Positions 34,960-39,395 of a DNA stretch of 39,395 bases are shown in pieces; the first letter of the stretch is position 1; every line of letters starts with the position of its first letter. The notes beneath the pieces are model-generated. The model did not search any database and was not told the DNA's origin. It worked only from the letters and a program-made list of their open reading frames with translations. This DNA is from Vermamoeba vermiformis (lineage: Eukaryota; Tubulinea; Echinamoebida). The stretch lies in NCBI GenBank assembly GCA_045837725.1, contig JBEWZL010000171.1:1-39395 (forward strand), in the 5' to 3' direction. The position numbers and the translations under genes are program-made.

Positions 34960-37247
34960 AGTCAGTTGTGTTTATATTTCGGTATTCACGTGCAATCCAC
35001 TCAGTACTTGTCACTGGCTGTATCAACACTGGGGCATCATAGTCATTTTCATCTAATTCATCTTCATCTGGATAAGTCTCTGGTATGACAGCATCAACAT
35101 CAGGGTGCACTGCCTCGTGCACCACTTTCACTGAGGTTGTGGACTGGTCATGGTGACGCTGCTGTGGTGGCAAGAACATCAATTCATAATTTGTTGTTGG
35201 GCTGTCAAACTCAATATCTAGTAGATCAATTGCAGTTGTGTCGTCTTCTGCAGGCTGATCGGCATTGAATAATTCTTCAAAGTATTGTTGCTGTTCCTCA
35301 GATAGTTTGTCGTAAGTTTTTCTGGTCGCTTCAATCACTTTGTCGTCAATTGGCTTTGGTTCAATCTTGATTGGTTTGTCCGCTGGAATATTGTGAAGGA
35401 TAACAATATCGTCACCATCTGCACCCCCTTTCCACTCCTCATCTGTTGCCGTGTAATTGCGCCAATGCATTACAACGCTTCCTTGTGCATTGACAGTGAA
35501 TCGAAAAACATGGGGCTTTGTGTGCCCAGTGAGCTTTGGTAGATATGGGGCAAGCCAGCCACGATAATCATAGATAGTTTTTACCAATCGCACTTCTGGC
35601 GGCGAATTGTAGCAACTCTTAATGTACTCTTTGACATCTTCATCGTCGCCCGTAAGGAGATTATGTGACTTGAGTCCAATAGCCACTGGCACGTTCTCTT
35701 GGTCAATGTCTGTATGAGTGTGTCCTTGAGGAAGGCAAATGAAATAGATGGTATTGGTAAACTTTTTGAGCAGCAAAACCGCAAAAAAGCCAAAAACGTA
35801 GGTATTTTTGTTCTCTCGCCAGCAGTTGTCGCTTTGAAATACCATTGTTGGTGGCAGAGCCTGACCATCTCTGATTTGCGAAACTATGTGAATGGCTAGT
35901 AGATTGATGCTGTAATTGCTGTCGTGACTATACTGTTGTGCAATTGAGACAAACAGAGTACGTCGCTTGGTGTTGTGGTTGATAAGTCCGGATATTTGCA
36001 ATCGCAAACGTGCAAGACGGAGCCAAGATTTTGGGAACTGAGACCAGGCAATGTGCGGAATCAAAATCCCTGAATAGCCATCCCATATCATTTGCCAAAT
36101 CAAAAAGCTAGCGATTAGCTTTCGGTTAGAATATGTCAGCCGTTCTAACTTTTGCAATGCGTTGTGCTTTGCCACTTGCTTTTGAACGTTGGTAACTTGA
36201 GTTTGGGACACTGCAGCAGCTTGTTGCAACTTCCTACGCAAGATTAGCTTCACTGTGAGTATGGAAGAAACTTACATTCTGAGCTCCACACATTCGTCAC
36301 ATTTGCCCAACCGCGTAGTCTTTGGGAATTTGATCCATGCGTACTGAGAAATTGTCGTATAGAAAGTACTCAGCGATGCTATGCGATGCGTTTCCTCAAA
36401 TTCTGAAGCATATTGAGCGTAAAGAAGCTTTTTGTTAAGCGCAATAGGGCAGTGCCATTGATCACTATCAGGTTGTTCATCGAAAAATATGGACATCAAG
36501 CTGAGCACAAAACTTTGCACCGACTGTAATTGAGCTGATGAATACAATCTGAGGGCATTACCATGTGGAATGACAGAGCAACTAGACTCTTGTTTGATTT
36601 GTTGTAGCAGAGGTGCAAGCTTGTTTGTACTGATTCCAAGCAGTTTGATGAAAGCGCGTTGACAGACTTCAAGACCGTCAAGCTTGTAACAAATCGTCGG
36701 AGGCTTGTCACTTCCTTGATCAACTTTCATCGCATTAAGGGAATCAAGTAGCCATCTTGACCTGCCATCGTGTCAGGCATTTAGCAGAAACATGAGGTAC
36801 GTACCTTTCGCGCTCAGATTTCTCAGAGTATGGCAGTCGTAAGCGTTCAATCTTCTGGACATTAAATTGCCTCATACACAGTTGTTTGCAGCACTTGTAT
36901 TGCAACAGCTTTTCATTGAAATTACATAGCTTAAGCTGCTTTCGTGATGGTGACGCGACGCGCAACTTTCGAGTCTCGGATTTGTAAGTGCGTTTTGGGG
37001 AGGGGTCATAGATTGAGGATACTCGTCTATTAATATCTATTATGTGTAAGCAATGCAGCTAATTGTAGAACGATACGTACCGTCAAAAATTTTATTGCTA
37101 TCAACCTCGTAAATCCACGACCGCCGATCATCGCTCGTGCTTGTTGTCTCATCTTCATCTACATATATTAATGAAATGCAGATAGATATAAATGCCCATA
37201 CCCTTATTGAAGACTTTTGTTGTGTCAAAATCGCAGATCCAGTCCAT
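34910..37247 (-). CDS. DUF7869 protein, probably of a mobile element
   Basis: Five exons (37247-37202, 37158-37081, 37036-36805, 36761-36276, 36233-34910) join to 721 residues. The N-terminus is acidic, then basic, followed by a cysteine-bearing segment (CCKQLCMRQF). Next comes YKLDGLEVCQRAFIKLLGIS and a CDECVEL zinc-type motif, both normal for this family. The DUF7869 core shows SDNCWRENKN (D near residue 416) and GHTHTDIDQ (451-459), which look like acidic active-site positions of an RNase H-like fold. The acidic tail ends in KRNKKPNKRYDD. Members are scattered and often repeated in eukaryotic genomes, so a transposase-like role is plausible but unproven. The frame is intact. It is divergent from the OB-fold gene and overlaps the GSAP-like start by 50 nt. 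Confidence 0.75.
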
Positions 37248-37588
37248 TCGACAATTATTAAATTAATTATTGCGTTATCGGCACGTGACGGCTTCAGCAA
37301 TTTATCTACAATGATGGGTGTTATTGCACATATTATTACTGTTACTATTGTAATTATTCATAATACAATCACTCGATTAAATAGCCAAACACATCTGGTC
37401 GCTTGGATTTAAAAAAAAATTAACCAAACTGATTACCTTCAAAGTGAGATAGCTGCGACCCTATATAGTGCCTATTGTGGTGCTTATATCATGTTATATA
37501 TTGTAAATACGATAAAATTCGAGTTGGTTTTCTCAGGGTCTGAAACTCTGTTTTTAGTTTATTTTATTTTTGTTATTGAACACCACAC
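37248..37588. promoter_or_regulatory. divergent promoter of the two-gene cassette
   Basis: This 341-bp AT-rich interval separates the start codons of the DUF7869 gene (-) and the OB-fold gene (+). It shows no coding potential. It must drive both genes unless distant UTR exons exist. Confidence 0.45.
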
Positions 37589-39335
37589 ATGTCGGCAGCC
37601 ACTCTGGACCCTGTTCTTATACGAATTTATCAAGGGGAGTCTATTGATAATATTACATTGCAAGTACGAGATATTGTCCCGCCATCCACTCCCGGATCGA
37701 AGCTCAAACATTATTGGTAAATATTATTAATTAACTACGAGATAATTATATCTATTGTTCTCATTCATAAATCAACCTTGTAAATAATATTTAATAATTA
37801 TTACTGGTAATTAATTTATTGCAACGTATGAAAATTAAATCTCCGTTATTGGCGGGTCGTTACGTAAATTACTTCACTACTTCGACACTTGATAATTTGC
37901 ATTTGTTTACTGCTTTCATTTATTATTTTAACTGATGATTCATAGTTTGTTATTATCTGACGCGCATGTGATGATACCGTGCATTTTGCACGAGTCGCTG
38001 AATGACAAGATTGCAAATGGTGCAATCAAAACGGGATCAATACTACGTCTTTCGAAATGGAGCTGGCATAACCATAATGATCGGTACGCCCCTCAGCATC
38101 AATTTACATGATCTAACTACTTGCAATAGTCGTGTGCTCTCTGTCGTTGCATCGGGGCTTACCGTTACTGGGCACATGAAGCAGATCAATTTTAGTGCTG
38201 TGCGTGACATCTATGAAGCAGTGAATGATTTTGAAGGTGAGTGTTATCGATGCCACGCTGTTCTTATAAATTGCTAGATGACGGACTTGACATGCCCACA
38301 CCTACACACGCTACACAAGCCACTGAACGTGAAGCCGATGAAAGAACTCTGCGTAGGTGACCAACTGTACACAGCATAATTGTCTTGATTGCTGATCATA
38401 ATTTAGAATTGTGGATAGACAAAGGCATGAAGCTCATTGATGAAGGCATCGATCACAAATTTTACGACCACGATCAAGGACTGCAAATCAAGTACAAGAG
38501 TCGCTTATACGTTGAATTTGATGCTCTCATCTACAAAGAGGCGTTCCACGAGAAGGGCGATGATTGCTTTGCAAAGAAATACGGTGTGTGTACAATTGCC
38601 GCATGTTTAAAGGCAAAATCCACCTCAAAACCGTTAATCGCCCTGCATATCAACAGTGATGGTGAAGATCATTTTGCTTTGGTTCAACCAGGATCAGTAA
38701 CCAATAATGGGTATAAAAACAACGACGATGAGCCTATGCACATTGAACAATTGTGGAGAGAGCACGTGACCAACAACGGAACTACTGCACGCCCAAAGAA
38801 ACAAAGACCAGCCAGTGATGACTCGGAACTGCCATCAAAAAGCACTCGATCTCGTACACGCGAGGACTCTGATAGTGAAGATGACCGCGCCCGTAAGCGT
38901 CATAAATCAGACAACAATCTGTCGAATCAGGTCTCACCACAGCTCACCGAATTGCTTGCTGATGTTGCAAGCATTGGACAGAATATCTCTGCTTTATCAG
39001 CAACCATCAGTTCACAGCATGATAAAACATCTCGTCAGCTCGTACTCTTGAACAACACAACCAACGCAAAGCATACTGCCATCGAAGAACGATTGAAGTC
39101 TTTGTCTGACGAGATAAAGGCAGTCAATAGTTCAATCAAGACATTGGATGAAGTTGTGCAACGCATATTGTCGCACGTGAAAGCTGACGCGAAAGAGAAG
39201 GAAAAGGTTGTTGTCGTACAAGCACCAATACCTCAGATGCGCCAAGAGCCTCACTATGTTGTGCCACCAAACTACTACTCGGGAACACCCTCATACAATG
39301 GCCCATACAATAGTCCTTCATCACGTTTTTTCTAA
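37589..39335 (+). CDS. RPA70N-like OB-fold protein with coiled-coil tail, 458 residues
   Basis: Five exons (37589-37716, 37946-38083, 38130-38236, 38278-38352, 38407-39335) join in frame to 458 residues. Residues 1-105 look like the N-terminal OB fold of replication protein A 70 kDa (LQVRDIVPPSTPGSK, then LLLSDAHVMIPCILHESLND and IKTGSILRLSKW). In RPA this domain binds partner proteins. A second globular domain of about 95 residues (near 150-245) is not recognised. An acidic/basic linker with likely nuclear localisation signals (PKKQR, RKRHK) leads to a long coiled coil and a Tyr/Pro/Ser-rich end. It is not a normal RPA1: the DNA-binding OB folds and zinc ribbon are absent. Its divergent pairing with DUF7869 suggests a role in the same element. 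Confidence 0.65.
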
Positions 39336-39358
39336 GACGATTTGTCATAGCAAATTTC

Positions 39359-39383
39359 AATAAAACGAGAGATATCTCATTTT
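39359..39383. repeat. right copy of 25-bp direct repeat
   Basis: This copy matches 34871-34895 at 22 of 25 positions in the same orientation and starts 24 bp past the OB-fold gene's stop. It carries the perfect palindrome GAGATATCTC. Its first six bases form AATAAA, so it may also be the polyadenylation signal of that gene. Confidence 0.5.
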
Positions 39384-39395
39384 ATCTAATTTAAC

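Noticed and set aside
36251-36275. 23-nt intron in the DUF7869 gene
   Set aside because: An AG after 23 nt looks tempting but leads to an in-frame stop. The acceptor that gives a 42-nt intron keeps the frame and the family sequence.

Overview
This window is nuclear DNA from a compact, intron-rich eukaryote. Every gene of any size is broken by short GT-AG introns, mostly 41-57 nt with a few of 34-35 nt. Spacing between genes is often under 100 bp. The exons encode unmistakably eukaryotic proteins: ubiquitin E4 ligase, F-box proteins, ALG10, a SIRT6/7-type sirtuin and a relative of gamma-secretase activating protein. TAA, TAG and TGA all serve as stops, so the code is standard. The sequence alone does not settle the lineage. 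A class IV sirtuin with a GSAP relative fits an animal-side or amoeboid protist better than a typical ascomycete or basidiomycete, but this is an inference.

Layout. From 750 to 2376 (-) lies a P-loop NTPase gene that resembles proteins of repetitive, expanded families. From 2487 to 10406 there are three F-box genes with different C-terminal parts: a short one (+), a long one with an ankyrin-like N-terminus and propeller-like C-terminus (+), and one with an alpha-helical repeat C-terminus (-). UFD2/UBE4B, the U-box E4 ubiquitin ligase, follows at 10565-15027 (-). Two orphan exons sit at 15349-15557. A cysteine-rich single-pass membrane protein is encoded at 15619-17143 (-). Divergent from it is a fourth F-box gene (17676-19788, +) with two tandem CHORD-like zinc repeats and a propeller. 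A large secreted, probably GPI-anchored, sugar-dehydrogenase/PKD/CBM protein spans 20413-25797 (+). It converges, 29 bp stop to stop, on a membrane-tailed Old Yellow Enzyme relative (25827-27686, -). ALG10 (27904-29684, -), a tRNA-Tyr-like gene with a Pol III terminator, a small acidic protein and the sirtuin (30580-31918, -) follow.

The right end is the most unusual part. A GSAP-like gene (32109-34959, -) appears to lack the start of the family. Its first exon overlaps the last codons of a DUF7869 gene (34910-37247, -). That gene is divergent from a gene for an RPA70N-like OB-fold protein (37589-39335, +). The two divergent genes are flanked by imperfect 25-bp direct repeats, one of which lies inside the GSAP coding sequence. 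I read this as a candidate two-gene mobile cassette inserted into, or abutting, the GSAP gene.

Functionally, the left half is rich in ubiquitin-pathway components (four F-box substrate adaptors and one E4 enzyme). The middle and right parts hold secretory-pathway and cell-surface genes (ALG10, GPI-anchored carbohydrate protein, Cys-rich receptor-like protein). I see no operon-like logic and no CRISPR, rRNA or viral element.
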